From the NCBI GenBank assembly GCA_023416955.1, contig JAEZGM010000009.1, forward strand, positions 33,231-97,230: a DNA stretch of 64,000 nt. Direction: 5' to 3'. The translations under genes were made by a program, and so were the position numbers. Source of the DNA: Bacillota bacterium. Its GTDB lineage: Bacteria > Bacillota > Clostridia > Oscillospirales > Acutalibacteraceae. The notes beneath the pieces are model-generated. The model saw nothing but the letters and a program-made list of their open reading frames with translations, was not told where the DNA came from and ran no database searches. Positions 7,356 to 15,508 of the stretch are shown here, piece by piece (the stretch's first letter is position 1; the number at the start of each line of letters is the position of its first letter).

Positions 7356-8966
7356 ATGAAACGAATTACGGCGGCGCTGCTCTGCCTTCTTATACTATTG
7401 ACCTTTTCATCCTGCCAAAAAAAAGGGCCTTCCAACGCGGATAAAACGTTTTCTTATCAGTTGGCGGCGGAGCCCAAAACACTCGATCCGCAGATTGCCG
7501 CAGACAGTTCCTCGGTAATCGCGATTGAGGCACTGTTTGAGGGCCTTGTCCGTCTTGACACAGACCAGAAACCCTACCCCGGCGTAGCGGAAAAATGGGT
7601 AGCCAACATGGACAATACCGTATTTACCTTTACGCTGCGCAACGACGCCATGTGGTCGGACAAGAAAACACCGGTGACCGCCGATGATTTCGTGTATGCT
7701 TTTCAGCGTGCGCTTTCACCTGCCACCGGTTCTAAAACCAACGCCCCCATGCTCAGTATCAAAAACGCGCGGGAGGTCAATTCCGGCAAGCTTCCTGCAA
7801 ACGCGCTGGGCGTAACCGCAAAAGACGCGCACACGCTCGTGGTTCAGCTTGCGTATTCAGTGCCTGATTTCCCCTCGCTGACTGCTTCAACCGTATTTAT
7901 GCCCTGCAACCAGAAATTTTTCGAAAGCACCTCCGGTAGGTATGGGCTCGAACGGAACTATCTGCTTGGAAACGGGCCGTTTGTCATCGACGGGAAATAC
8001 GGATGGGATCACGGCAGCTATCTGAATCTGGTGCGTTCGTCTTCCTACTCCGGTGACAAAACCCCTTTGCCCTCAAACCTTAAATTTACGATTACCAATA
8101 AAGACGACGCTATAACAGACCCGGTCGCGGCGCTGAAAAGCGGCACAGTGGACGTGATTGCGGTTCCGTCCTCCGCGACTGCCGCAGTCACCGCAAACGG
8201 CGGCACGCTAACCTCTTATGAAGACACCACCTGGGGGCTCTGTTTTAACACACAGTCCGATATTATGAAAAGCAAAAATATTCGCAGGGCATTTATTCAG
8301 TCCATTGACCGCGCTTCCGCAATGAAGCATCTGCCCTCCGGTATGAGAACTTCGGATTATCTGGTCCCTCCGGTCACGACACTAGAGGGTAAAAACTACC
8401 GTTCCCTGGCAGGCGGCCCCTTCTACCTCGGAAAAGACAAAAATCCCGAGGTGCTGCTTGCGGCGGGATTGACGGAGCTTTCCCTGACGGAGCTGAAGGG
8501 CTTGTCTGTTCTTTGCCCGGACGATCCCAATGCAAAACTGATGCTCAACGATATGCTTGCCGCGTGGAACAGCAATTTCAATAATTATTTTAATATTGAA
8601 CCGCTGGATACCGATCAGCTGGCCGCGCGGGTGCAGTCAGGCAATTACCAGATTGCTCTGTGCCCGGTCCAGACTGAAGGCCCCGGCCCGAGCGGCGTTT
8701 TATCTCTGTTTAAAAGCGGTGCTTCGGGCAATCCGGCTCATCTCTCCGACCCCACGTTTGACACGATGCTTATTAAGGCGCAGCAGCAATCCGGCAGCGC
8801 GGCGGCTTCTGCTTATGCCGCCGCTGAAAAATACCTGAATGAGCAGGCTGTGTTTTATCCTCTCTATGGTGAAACACATTATTTCGCCGCCGCGAAGAGC
8901 GTGACCGGAATCCTGTTTCATCCCTACGGAATGGGAATCGACTTTATACAGGCGGGAAAACAATAA
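7356..8966 (+). CDS. Oligopeptide ABC transporter substrate-binding lipoprotein (OppA-like)
   Basis: This is a family 5 extracellular solute-binding protein (SBP_bac_5) of 536 aa. It has a lipoprotein signal: a basic start, a hydrophobic run (AALLCLLILLTFS) and a lipobox ending in Cys20 (SSCQKK). Typical family wording includes YQLAAEPKTLDPQIA, EALFEGLVRLD, VAEKWVANMDNTVFTFTLRNDAMWSDKKPVTADDF-like segments, and FVYAFQRALSP. It should bind oligopeptides outside the membrane and deliver them to an ABC permease. No oppBCDF genes are adjacent, so it is an orphan binding protein that would have to share a permease encoded elsewhere. It has its own promoter and a perfect terminator. The exact ligand cannot be told from sequence. 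Confidence 0.88.
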   Translation: MKRITAALLCLLILLTFSSCQKKGPSNADKTFSYQLAAEPKTLDPQIAADSSSVIAIEALFEGLVRLDTDQKPYPGVAEKWVANMDNTVFTFTLRNDAMWSDKKTPVTADDFVYAFQRALSPATGSKTNAPMLSIKNAREVNSGKLPANALGVTAKDAHTLVVQLAYSVPDFPSLTASTVFMPCNQKFFESTSGRYGLERNYLLGNGPFVIDGKYGWDHGSYLNLVRSSSYSGDKTPLPSNLKFTITNKDDAITDPVAALKSGTVDVIAVPSSATAAVTANGGTLTSYEDTTWGLCFNTQSDIMKSKNIRRAFIQSIDRASAMKHLPSGMRTSDYLVPPVTTLEGKNYRSLAGGPFYLGKDKNPEVLLAAGLTELSLTELKGLSVLCPDDPNAKLMLNDMLAAWNSNFNNYFNIEPLDTDQLAARVQSGNYQIALCPVQTEGPGPSGVLSLFKSGASGNPAHLSDPTFDTMLIKAQQQSGSAAASAYAAAEKYLNEQAVFYPLYGETHYFAAAKSVTGILFHPYGMGIDFIQAGKQ

Positions 8967-9070
8967 CATTGCGCCAATGATCTGAAAATTTTGACATCAG
9001 GACATAACTGATTTTCTTTCGGATAAGCACGAAAGACACTGTCGCACAATGAATAAATAAAACGGATATA

Positions 9071-9117
9071 AAAGAAGGTATTACGAAATGAAGATTCATT
9101 TCGTAATACCTTCTTTA
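9071..9117. terminator. Perfect hairpin terminator, usable on both strands
   Basis: AAAGAAGGTATTACGAAATG and its complement CATTTCGTAATACCTTCTTT are separated by only a few bases (9071-9116). A- and T-tracts at both ends suit convergent termination for the upstream lipoprotein gene and the small minus-strand gene at 9138-9257. Confidence 0.8.
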
Positions 9118-9137
9118 TCATGCTCAAGGCGATATTA

Positions 9138-9257
9138 TCACCCAAAAGCTGCCAAAAGGGAGCCTCCGACGATCACCACCGCGCAAAGGAGCGCCAGAAT
9201 TTGAACCGCCAGTTTGCGAAAATCAACAGAGTGACCGGATTTTTTCTTCACCTGCAT
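9138..9257 (-). CDS. 39-aa single-span membrane peptide
   Basis: The minus strand reads MQVKKKSGHSVDFRK, then a hydrophobic span LAVQILALLCAVVIVGG, then SLLAAFG and a TGA stop. GGGGGG lies 7 bases upstream of the ATG at 9257, a strong ribosome site. A basic N-terminal head and one C-terminal transmembrane helix are the only visible features. The convergent terminator at 9071-9117 lies just downstream. The function is unknown; it could be a membrane-active or accessory peptide. Confidence 0.6.
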   Translation of the reverse strand: MQVKKKSGHSVDFRKLAVQILALLCAVVIVGGSLLAAFG

Positions 9258-9340
9258 CTTTTATCCCCCCGTACTTTCTAATTGTATTTATGATATCACA
9301 TCGTCCGGCAGAATGAGTGAATATATTATAAATTTTGTTG

Positions 9341-9437
9341 CTAGGTAAACGATGATTAAGTCGTTAGACAGCAATTCGGAGCCACGAAAATACTGGACTG
9401 AGCGGCTTCAGAATTGCTTTAATCAGTGGTTACCTAG
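9341..9437 (+). repeat. Long-hairpin repeat family B, copy 2
   Basis: This 97-bp imperfect palindrome has ends CTAGGTAAAC / GTTACCTAG, then GATTAA / TTAATC, then an inner stem AGCAATTCGGAGCC / GGCTTCAGAATTGCT around an approximately 18-base loop. It aligns with 2197-2284 read in reverse. It stands in a 420-bp space between the 39-aa peptide gene (transcribed away) and the gene at 9680, with no coding potential of its own. Confidence 0.8.
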
Positions 9438-9608
9438 GTCTTGTTTGTAACTATCTAAACTCAAAATAAATGCGCTTACACCGTTCTATGCTGATATTTC
9501 AGTAATTCGCGCATTTCTCACCGTTTTACAAACAAACCCTAAATATTTATAATTATGCAGAAATTCGGCCAATTCAGTCACAATTTTGTCGTTTTTCTCA
9601 TTATTTGG
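9438..9608. other. Non-coding AT-rich spacer
   Basis: No open frame with a ribosome site and no hairpin of note was seen. It separates repeat family B copy 2 from the promoter at 9609-9637. Confidence 0.4.
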
Positions 9609-9637
9609 TTGACTTTAATTGTATATGTTACTATAAT
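9609..9637 (+). promoter_or_regulatory. Sigma-A promoter of the 81-aa protein gene
   Basis: TTGACT, 17-bp spacer, perfect TATAAT, 43 bp before the ATG at 9680. Confidence 0.75.
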
Positions 9638-9679
9638 TGTTTTGAAAAAACTTGATTTTAAATGGAAAGGCAGGTAACC

Positions 9680-9925
9680 ATGAACGAGCGACTACTGGAA
9701 CATATTTCACAGTACAGCGGGCTGTATATCTCCGATTTGCTGCTCCCTGATAACAGTGAGAAAATACTTGAAGTAATGCAGACAATCGACCCGAACGATT
9801 TTACCGTGGAAGAGTGGAGTGCGAGCCTATCCTATTTGCTGAGGCGACACCTGCGTTTCGCAACAACTTCCGCCGCGAAGGATTTTTACATAAAGTCTCT
9901 GCTGAACAATTTAACAGCGAACTGA
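9680..9925 (+). CDS. Hypothetical helical protein (81 aa)
   Basis: No family is recognised. The start at 9680 is preferred over 9662 because AAGGCAGG lies just upstream and the sequence then begins MNERLLEHISQYSG. It is soluble, acidic in the middle (NSEKILEVMQTIDPND) and probably all-helical; the second half contains WSASLSYLLRRHLRF. A strong sigma-A promoter precedes it and a hairpin at 9941-9968 follows, so it is a monocistronic gene. It may be a small regulatory or adaptor protein, but nothing in the sequence identifies a partner. Confidence 0.6.
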   Translation: MNERLLEHISQYSGLYISDLLLPDNSEKILEVMQTIDPNDFTVEEWSASLSYLLRRHLRFATTSAAKDFYIKSLLNNLTAN

Positions 9926-9940
9926 ATCCCAGTTTATCAG

Positions 9941-9968
9941 AAAGGGCCGGCAGCTTGCCGACCCTTTC
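9941..9968 (+). terminator. GC-rich hairpin after the 81-aa protein gene
   Basis: AAAGGGCCGGCA pairs with TGCCGACCCTTT around GCT. The T-tract is weak, so termination efficiency is uncertain. Confidence 0.5.
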
Positions 9969-10014
9969 CAGTTGAGGGCAAATGTTACAATGCCGACATT
10001 AGTTTACATAACTG

Positions 10015-10043
10015 TTGACAGAATGCGTAATTAGCAATAGAAT
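10015..10043 (+). promoter_or_regulatory. Sigma-A promoter of the LCP gene
   Basis: Perfect TTGACA (10015-10020), 17-bp spacer, TAGAAT (10038-10043). Confidence 0.7.
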
Positions 10044-10164
10044 ATTACTGTTTTTAATTTTAATTACAGGCAATTTCTTTTGAAACAGGACAAGACCGGC
10101 ACACCGTGCAAAGCCGGTTCAGGCATGAATTACGGTGCTGCACGGAGAAATGGTGACATTGAAT

Positions 10165-11316
10165 ATGGATAAACGAAACGGCAGAAGTCAACCGCAGCGC
10201 AGCGCCCGTCCAAGCCCACAAAGCAGACGCCCAAGCTACAGCACGGGTTACGATACACAGGAAATCGACCGCTACAATTATGTTGACCGTGATATCTACA
10301 GCAATAGCCGCCCCGCACAAAGCGCGCAGCGCCCTAAAAAGAGCGCACGATACAAAAAGAGAAAAAATCCGGTCAAAAAATTCCTGATGACGGTTTTGTC
10401 CCTCATTTTGATCGTGGCGTTGGGCGTTATCGGTTACGGGCTGGTTATGACATCCCGACTGAACCGTTCCGATTCCGCGGACACAGCAGCCTATGTACAG
10501 CAGCCCGCCGCGGCGCCGACCTGGGGTGTTATTTCAGACAAAAATGTAACGAATATTCTGCTGATCGGTATCGACAAAAATGAAGACGGCACTGACGGCC
10601 GCTCCGATACCAACATGCTGATTTCCATTGACAACAGCACAAAGGAAATTCATCTGGTATCGTTTTTGCGCGACACTTACCTTGAGATTCCCACCGTGGG
10701 AAAAACCAAGCTGAACGCAGCCTTTGCCCACGGCGGGCCCGCGCTGACCATGCAGACGCTTGAGAACAACTACCGCATTAACATTGATAAATATGTATCC
10801 ATTAACAGCGACAATTTTGAAACGCTGATTGACAAGATGGGCGGTCTTGACATTCAAATGGACAAGGCAGTCTGCGGCGCGATGAACCGAAATATGGGCA
10901 GCCATCTGAAGCCGGGGGTTAACCATCTTGACGGGCGGCTGGCACTTTATTATTCCAGAATCCGCGAAATTGACAGCGATTTCGGCCGTACCGGCCGCCA
11001 GCGCGAGGTTGTGGAACTGATGATCCACAAATTGAAAACGATGAATCCTGTTCAGGTCAATAAGCTTGTCTACGACTATCTCCCGTATGTGAAAACCAAT
11101 TTGAGCGACGCGGAGCTGATCTATCTGGCTTCCATTGCCGGGCCGGTTTCCAACTATCCGATGAAAACCATGCATGTTCCGAACACGGGGACTTATAAGG
11201 ACGAGACCATCAAGGGCTCCGGGCAAGTATTGGTGCCCGACCTGACCAAAAACTGCGAACTGCTGAGGAACTTTCTTTACAGCGACAGCGCTTCTTCCCC
11301 TGAGCAAACGAATTGA
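10165..11316 (+). CDS. LytR-CpsA-Psr (LCP) family cell-wall glycopolymer ligase
   Basis: LCP enzymes attach undecaprenyl-linked polymers such as teichoic acid or capsule to peptidoglycan outside the membrane. The 383-aa protein starts with a basic, disordered cytoplasmic tail of about 70 residues rich in Arg, Ser and Pro, then one transmembrane helix (FLMTVLSLILIVALGVIGYG). The LCP domain begins NILLIGIDKNEDG and includes RSDTNMLISID, FLRDTYLEIP, GKTKLNAAFAHGG and YSRIREIDSDFGRTGRQRE, whose Arg and Asp residues bind the lipid pyrophosphate. The start at 10165 (MDKRNGR) is a choice; in-frame starts at 10150 or 10135 are possible because the ribosome site is unclear. The gene is monocistronic, with its own promoter and terminator. 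The polymer attached is unknown. Confidence 0.9.
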   Translation: MDKRNGRSQPQRSARPSPQSRRPSYSTGYDTQEIDRYNYVDRDIYSNSRPAQSAQRPKKSARYKKRKNPVKKFLMTVLSLILIVALGVIGYGLVMTSRLNRSDSADTAAYVQQPAAAPTWGVISDKNVTNILLIGIDKNEDGTDGRSDTNMLISIDNSTKEIHLVSFLRDTYLEIPTVGKTKLNAAFAHGGPALTMQTLENNYRINIDKYVSINSDNFETLIDKMGGLDIQMDKAVCGAMNRNMGSHLKPGVNHLDGRLALYYSRIREIDSDFGRTGRQREVVELMIHKLKTMNPVQVNKLVYDYLPYVKTNLSDAELIYLASIAGPVSNYPMKTMHVPNTGTYKDETIKGSGQVLVPDLTKNCELLRNFLYSDSASSPEQTN

Positions 11317-11334
11317 AATCTAGTTCTTTTTAAT

Positions 11335-11380
11335 GGCGGGCGCACCGAGGAACGTCGTCGGTGCGCCCGCCTGCATTTTT
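11335..11380 (+). terminator. Terminator of the LCP gene
   Basis: A perfect 14-bp GC-rich stem, GGCGGGCGCACCGA (11335-11348) / TCGGTGCGCCCGCC (11358-11371), is followed by TGCATTTTTAA. Confidence 0.9.
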
Positions 11381-11725
11381 AACGGAAATAAGACAAGATT
11401 TCCCACGCATGCGGGTATTTTTGCCTTTTAATCCGCCATATTAAATGCTATAATAAATTAATTGCCTCGGTTTTCGCAAACAGTTTAAGTTTAATGAATA
11501 TCTCCATATTATTTGGAGCATCGGTTAAATTTCGCTGTAAACGTGCACCTCTGCAATGGATTTCAGCAAAACTTCCGGCAAATCTGCCGCTTCTTGGAGG
11601 TAACAGTTTGAAAAGTATCTTTTCAAACAGGAAGTTTTGCCCTTTTCCGCCAATATTCAGACGGAAATTCGGCTTCGCCGAAGCGGTCAAAACTTCTGGC
11701 CGGCAGAGAAAGGATGGTCATAAAA
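11381..11725 (+). promoter_or_regulatory. Structured leader upstream of metG, type unknown
   Basis: This 345-bp space holds several hairpins: CTCCATATTATTTGGAG (about 11500), a perfect GTTTGAAAAG / CTTTTCAAAC stem (about 11607-11629), and CGGCTTCGCCG near 11670. The word AACTTCCGGCA is mirrored by GGAAGTTTTGCC. It lacks the T-box core GGGTGGAACCGCG and I do not see SAM riboswitch motifs. Open frames on both strands have no ribosome site. It could be a regulatory leader or a relic of a repetitive element. Confidence 0.35.
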
Positions 11726-13669
11726 ATGGAAAAGAAAACTTTTTACATCACCACACCGATCTATTACCCATCGGGTAAACCGCACATTGGGCACAGCTAC
11801 TGCACGGTTGCGAGCGACGCGATCGCGCGCTACAAACGGATGCAGGGTTATGACGTCATGTTTCTTACCGGAACGGACGAGCACGGCCTGAAAATTGAGA
11901 CCAATGCGCGCAAAGCGGGTGTCACCCCCAAGGAGTATGTGGACAAGCTCGTTGCCGGGTTTCAGGATTTGTGGAAGCTGCTCAACATTTCCAACGACCG
12001 CTTTATCCGCACAACGGATGATTATCATATCAAAGCAGTACAGAATATATTTAAGCAGCTCCATGATAAAGGCGAAATTTACAAGGGCAAGTACGAAGGC
12101 TGGTACTGCACGCCTTGCGAATCCTTCTGGACGGAAACCCAGCTGAAGGACGGCAAGTGCCCCGACTGCGGCGGCGAAGTGAAAATGGCAAGCGAAGAAG
12201 CCTATTTCTTCCGTCTTTCCAATTACGCCGACCGTCTGCTCAAGCTGTACGAGGATCAGCCCGACTTCATTCAGCCGGACAGCCGCAAAAACGAGATGAT
12301 CAATTTCATTAAACAGGGGCTGGAAGACCTTTGCGTTTCGCGCACCAGCTTTACCTGGGGTGTTCCGGTTGACTTTGACCCGAAGCATATCGTTTACGTC
12401 TGGTTCGACGCGCTGATCAACTACATCACCGCGATAGGATACGGTTCGGACGACGATTCTGATTATAAAAAATACTGGCCGGCTGATGTTCACTTTGTGG
12501 GAAAGGAAATCGTCCGCTTCCACACGATCATTTGGCCCGCTGTGCTGATGGCGCTCGGCCTGCCTCTGCCAAAGCAGGTATATGGCCACGGCTGGCTGCT
12601 GTTCGGCGATGGCACAAAGATGAGCAAGTCAAAGGGCAACGTGGTTGACCCGGTTGTTCTGTGTCAGCGTTACGGTGTGGACGCTATCCGCTACTTCCTG
12701 CTGCGCGAAATCCCGTTCGGCGCGGACGGCCTGTTTACGAACGAAGCGCTGATTAACCGCATTAACGCCGATCTCGCCAATGACCTTGGAAATCTGCTGT
12801 CGCGTACAACCGCGATGGTCGAGAAATATTTCGGCGGTACCATTCCGGCGGAGCGTGAAAGCGCGCCGGTGGACGATGAGCTGATTCAGATGGCAAAGGA
12901 ACTGCGCGGCAAATGCGACAGTGCAATTGACAGCTACCAGTTCAGCGCCGCGCTTGCGGAAATCTGGAAATTCATCGCCCGCACCAACAAATATATCGAC
13001 GAAACCATGCCGTGGGCACTGGGCAAGGACGAGAGCAAACGCGCCCGACTTGCGTCCGTCATGTATAACCTTTGTGAAAGCCTTCGCATCGTATCCGTGC
13101 TGATTACGCCGTTTATGTCCGAAACCGCGCCGAAAATTCAAGCGCAGCTCGGCGTTTCCGGCGACACGGTTTCTTACGAATCTGTCGGAACATGGGGTAC
13201 GCTGCCTACCGACGCGGTGATCAAAAAGGGCGAAACCCTGTTCCCCCGCATTGATGTGGAAAAGGAAATTGAAGAACTGAACGCACTGATTCCCAACACC
13301 GCCCCGGTGAAATCCGAGGAACCTCCCAAAGCAATCGAAGGGCTTGCTCAGATCGGAATCGATGACTTCGGCAAAGTGGAGCTGCGCGCGGCTACCATTA
13401 AGGCCTGCGAGCCCATTAAGCGCGCGAAAAAACTGCTGAAGCTTACGCTGGACGACGGCGAGGGTGAGCGCACGGTGGCTTCCGGAATTGCCCAATGGTA
13501 CAAGCCGGAAGACCTGATCGGGCACACAATCGTTCTGGTTGCCAATCTGAAACCCGCCGTTCTTTGCGGCGTGGAAAGTCAGGGCATGATTCTGGCGGCG
13601 GACGCCGGCGAAAACGACGTCAGGGTGCTGTTTGTGGACGGCGTTCCGGCGGGAAGCAGGATTCGCTGA
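11726..13669 (+). CDS. metG: Methionyl-tRNA synthetase with C-terminal tRNA-binding domain
   Basis: This enzyme charges tRNA-Met with methionine. The 647-aa protein is of standard length for the two-part form. It shows the class I HIGH-like signature (YYPSGKPHIGHSYC), a zinc knuckle (CTPCESFWTETQ then GKCPDCGG), the connective region, KMSKS (GTKMSKSKGNVVDP near residue 300), a helical anticodon domain, and a C-terminal EMAP/Trbp111-like OB fold from about residue 545 (FGKVELRAATIKACE ... ANLKPAVLCGVESQGM). The ATG at 11726 has AAAGGATGG upstream; the in-frame ATG at 11714 overlaps that site. It is followed one base after its stop by tatD, a common metG-tatD pairing in Firmicutes. Confidence 0.97.
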   Translation: MEKKTFYITTPIYYPSGKPHIGHSYCTVASDAIARYKRMQGYDVMFLTGTDEHGLKIETNARKAGVTPKEYVDKLVAGFQDLWKLLNISNDRFIRTTDDYHIKAVQNIFKQLHDKGEIYKGKYEGWYCTPCESFWTETQLKDGKCPDCGGEVKMASEEAYFFRLSNYADRLLKLYEDQPDFIQPDSRKNEMINFIKQGLEDLCVSRTSFTWGVPVDFDPKHIVYVWFDALINYITAIGYGSDDDSDYKKYWPADVHFVGKEIVRFHTIIWPAVLMALGLPLPKQVYGHGWLLFGDGTKMSKSKGNVVDPVVLCQRYGVDAIRYFLLREIPFGADGLFTNEALINRINADLANDLGNLLSRTTAMVEKYFGGTIPAERESAPVDDELIQMAKELRGKCDSAIDSYQFSAALAEIWKFIARTNKYIDETMPWALGKDESKRARLASVMYNLCESLRIVSVLITPFMSETAPKIQAQLGVSGDTVSYESVGTWGTLPTDAVIKKGETLFPRIDVEKEIEELNALIPNTAPVKSEEPPKAIEGLAQIGIDDFGKVELRAATIKACEPIKRAKKLLKLTLDDGEGERTVASGIAQWYKPEDLIGHTIVLVANLKPAVLCGVESQGMILAADAGENDVRVLFVDGVPAGSRIR

Positions 13670-13670
13670 T

Positions 13671-14444
13671 ATGAGAGCGACCGGCAATATTTTTGACTCC
13701 CATGCGCATTACGACGATGAAGCGTTTGACGCCGACCGCGCCGCGCTTCTCACCGAACTGCCCGGAAAGGGAATCTGCAATATCGTGAACTGCGGAGCGG
13801 ATTTACCGTCTTCGCGCACTTCGGTTGAGCTGGCGGCAAAGTATGATTATATTTACGCCGCTGTGGGAATTCACCCCGAATGCGCCAACGATGTTCCCGC
13901 TGACTATATGGAGCAGTTGAAAGCGCTTGTTTTACAGAAGAAAGTGGTTGCGGTCGGGGAAATCGGCCTTGACTACCATTTTGAGGACAACGCGCCGCGC
14001 GACGTTCAGCGGGCGCTGTTTGAAGCGCAGATTTTTCTTGCCAAGGAGCATGATCTTCCGATCATCGTTCATGACCGCGACGCGCACGGCGATACCATGG
14101 AGCTGCTGCGCAAGCACCGCCCGCGCGGTGTGGTACACTGCTTTTCCGGCAGTGTGGAGATGGCAAAGGAAGTGGTACGGCTGGGAATGTACATCGGACT
14201 GGGCGGCGCGGTAACGTTTAAGAACGCGCGCGTTCCGGTCGAGGTCGCCGCAGCCGTACCCGCGGACCGGCTTCTGGTTGAAACGGACTGCCCGTATATG
14301 ACGCCGGTTCCGTTTCGCGGAAAGCGCAACGATTCCTCCCTGATTGCCTATACCGCCGCAAGGCTTGCGGAAATTCGCGGCATCACCACGGAAGAGCTGC
14401 TGCTGCTGACCCGCCGCAACGCGGAAGGATTGTTTGGAATATAA
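13671..14444 (+). CDS. tatD: TatD-family metal-dependent hydrolase (DNase)
   Basis: TatD enzymes are two-metal TIM-barrel hydrolases with 3'-5' exonuclease activity on damaged DNA. The 257-aa protein shows the metal ligands in order: DSHAHYDDEAFD at the N-terminus, VGEIGLDYHF, a central VHDRDAHGDT, VVHCFSGSVE, and ETDCPYMTPVPFRGKRND near the C-terminus. It is the usual length. The start at 13671 is one base beyond the metG stop (TGATATG), showing tight coupling; a longer frame into metG has no ribosome site. It is terminated by the hairpin at 14450-14481. Confidence 0.93.
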   Translation: MRATGNIFDSHAHYDDEAFDADRAALLTELPGKGICNIVNCGADLPSSRTSVELAAKYDYIYAAVGIHPECANDVPADYMEQLKALVLQKKVVAVGEIGLDYHFEDNAPRDVQRALFEAQIFLAKEHDLPIIVHDRDAHGDTMELLRKHRPRGVVHCFSGSVEMAKEVVRLGMYIGLGGAVTFKNARVPVEVAAAVPADRLLVETDCPYMTPVPFRGKRNDSSLIAYTAARLAEIRGITTEELLLLTRRNAEGLFGI

Positions 14445-14449
14445 ATTTT

Positions 14450-14481
14450 AAGGCCGCTGAAAATCAGCGGCCTTACTTTTA
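14450..14481. terminator. Bidirectional terminator between tatD and the DUF4309 gene
   Basis: AAGGCCGCTGA / TCAGCGGCCTT form a perfect stem with a 3-base loop. TTACTTTTAT follows on the plus strand, and the convergent minus-strand gene ends 17 bp beyond. Confidence 0.8.
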
Positions 14482-14497
14482 TCTATTCGACATGATA

Positions 14498-15214
14498 TTA
14501 CCATTCTCTGCCTGGGTCGTCCGCCATGGAATTTACCGTCCCCCGCGGGTAAAAGACGGAGTAATGGTCAAGCTTCGGGTCATCGGAAGCCGATTTCGGC
14601 TGCGGGAATACCAGAAGGATCTTAAACTCTTTTGTTACAACATAGCCCAGTATTTCGTCGCTGCCGACTTTCTTGTCATAAGCCGGGTCTCCGTAAACCT
14701 TCTTCACCTGTGACATCGAAATTCCTTTCAGTCCGCTGTCGGAGGAACGAACCTCGAAAAGCTGCGAACCCTTGTTGTAGCCGAACACGGCGTTGCGCTT
14801 TGCGTAGGTTGCGTAGGTACCCTTCGCGTCGGCAATATATTCCGATTTGTCTTCCTTGCCCCATTTGCTCTGCACATCGTCAAAGACGGTGTCCTTTACC
14901 GGGAAGTCGATATTAAGCACCTTGCCCTGCTTTGCCGCGCTCTGCATGCTGAGAAGGAGCGTTTTCTGCGTCGCTTCATCCTGAGAGGAAGTGCTTTCGG
15001 ACGCCGCCTGCAAACCGGATGCCGCCGAACTTACCTCCGAAGATACGGACGATGAAGAGGATTGCTGCTCGGAAGAACCCGCTGATGATGCTTCACTTGA
15101 CACCGGTGCGGAAGAGCCGGGCGCCTGATTCGGTTTCGCACAGGCCGAAAGAGAAGCGGCGGCCAGTGTGAAAGCAAGCACTGCGATCATTCGTTTCTTA
15201 AAATTCGCGCTCAT
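14498..15214 (-). CDS. DUF4309 (YjgB-like) lipoprotein
   Basis: The 238-aa protein is a predicted lipoprotein: a basic start (MSANFKKRM), a hydrophobic run (IAVLAFTLAAASLSAC) and a lipobox Cys at about residue 25. A Ser/Gln/Glu-rich low-complexity linker follows (about residues 32-78), typical of a tether across the cell wall. The C-terminal domain matches the DUF4309/YjgB family seen in Bacillus and Clostridia, with words such as WGKEDKSEYIADAKGTYATY, VFGYNKGSQLFEVRSSD, KVYGDP and the terminal HYSVFYPRGTVNSMADDP. The function of the family is unknown. AGGAGG precedes the ATG. The gene is monocistronic. Confidence 0.85.
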   Translation of the reverse strand: MSANFKKRMIAVLAFTLAAASLSACAKPNQAPGSSAPVSSEASSAGSSEQQSSSSSVSSEVSSAASGLQAASESTSSQDEATQKTLLLSMQSAAKQGKVLNIDFPVKDTVFDDVQSKWGKEDKSEYIADAKGTYATYAKRNAVFGYNKGSQLFEVRSSDSGLKGISMSQVKKVYGDPAYDKKVGSDEILGYVVTKEFKILLVFPQPKSASDDPKLDHYSVFYPRGTVNSMADDPGREW

Positions 15215-15402
15215 AAATTACCTCCTGAATAACAGCCGGAAAAAGCAATATTTCTTCCCCGGAATCCATATTCTGCATTTGCGTGTGGCTTTATCATACA
15301 CCAAACGGGAATCTTTATCAAGTTCCGCTTCAGGAGGCATTTAAAACACTTTTTCGGTTTGGAACGTATAGAGCGCTAAAATTCTCCCAAACCCCAATTT
15401 TA
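15215..15402. other. Intergenic space between DUF4309 gene and repeat
   Basis: This region should hold the promoter of the minus-strand DUF4309 gene. A run at 15355-15402 (CGGTTTGGAAC ... CTAAAATTCTCCCAAACCCC) loosely resembles sequence at 20455-20490 next to repeat family D. No gene was seen. Confidence 0.4.
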
Positions 15403-15479
15403 GATTGAAGATATGATGAAGCCTTGCCCTCAGGCCGGGCGGGCCCGTACTTTCGGTATGCGCCCGAAAGTACGCAAAG
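15403..15479 (-). repeat. Dispersed repeat family C, copy 1
   Basis: Read on the minus strand it begins CTTTGCGTACTTTCGGGCGC, continues with CCGAAAGTACGGGCC, and ends GCCCGGCCTGAGGGCAAGG followed by TTCATCATATCTT. The hairpin CGTACTTTCGG / CCGAAAGTACG is perfect. Two other copies are at 23829-23893 and 50769-50840. It abuts the 3' end of spoIIE. Confidence 0.8.
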
Positions 15480-15508
15480 ACCGCACAGGGCTTCGGAGTC
15501 AGCCTGCC

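Noticed and set aside
11381..11725. SAM riboswitch or T-box upstream of metG
   Set aside because: The T-box core GGGTGGAACCGCG is absent and SAM aptamer motifs are not recognisable.
11494..11778. 94-codon plus-strand frame running into metG (and an 80-codon minus-strand frame at 11448-11690)
   Set aside because: Both cross the hairpin-rich leader and lack ribosome sites. The plus frame overlaps the metG start in another frame.
12629..13687. Antisense open frame of 352 codons opposite metG
   Set aside because: Shadow of metG. Its sequence has low-complexity, Arg/His/Asn-rich wording and no family resemblance.
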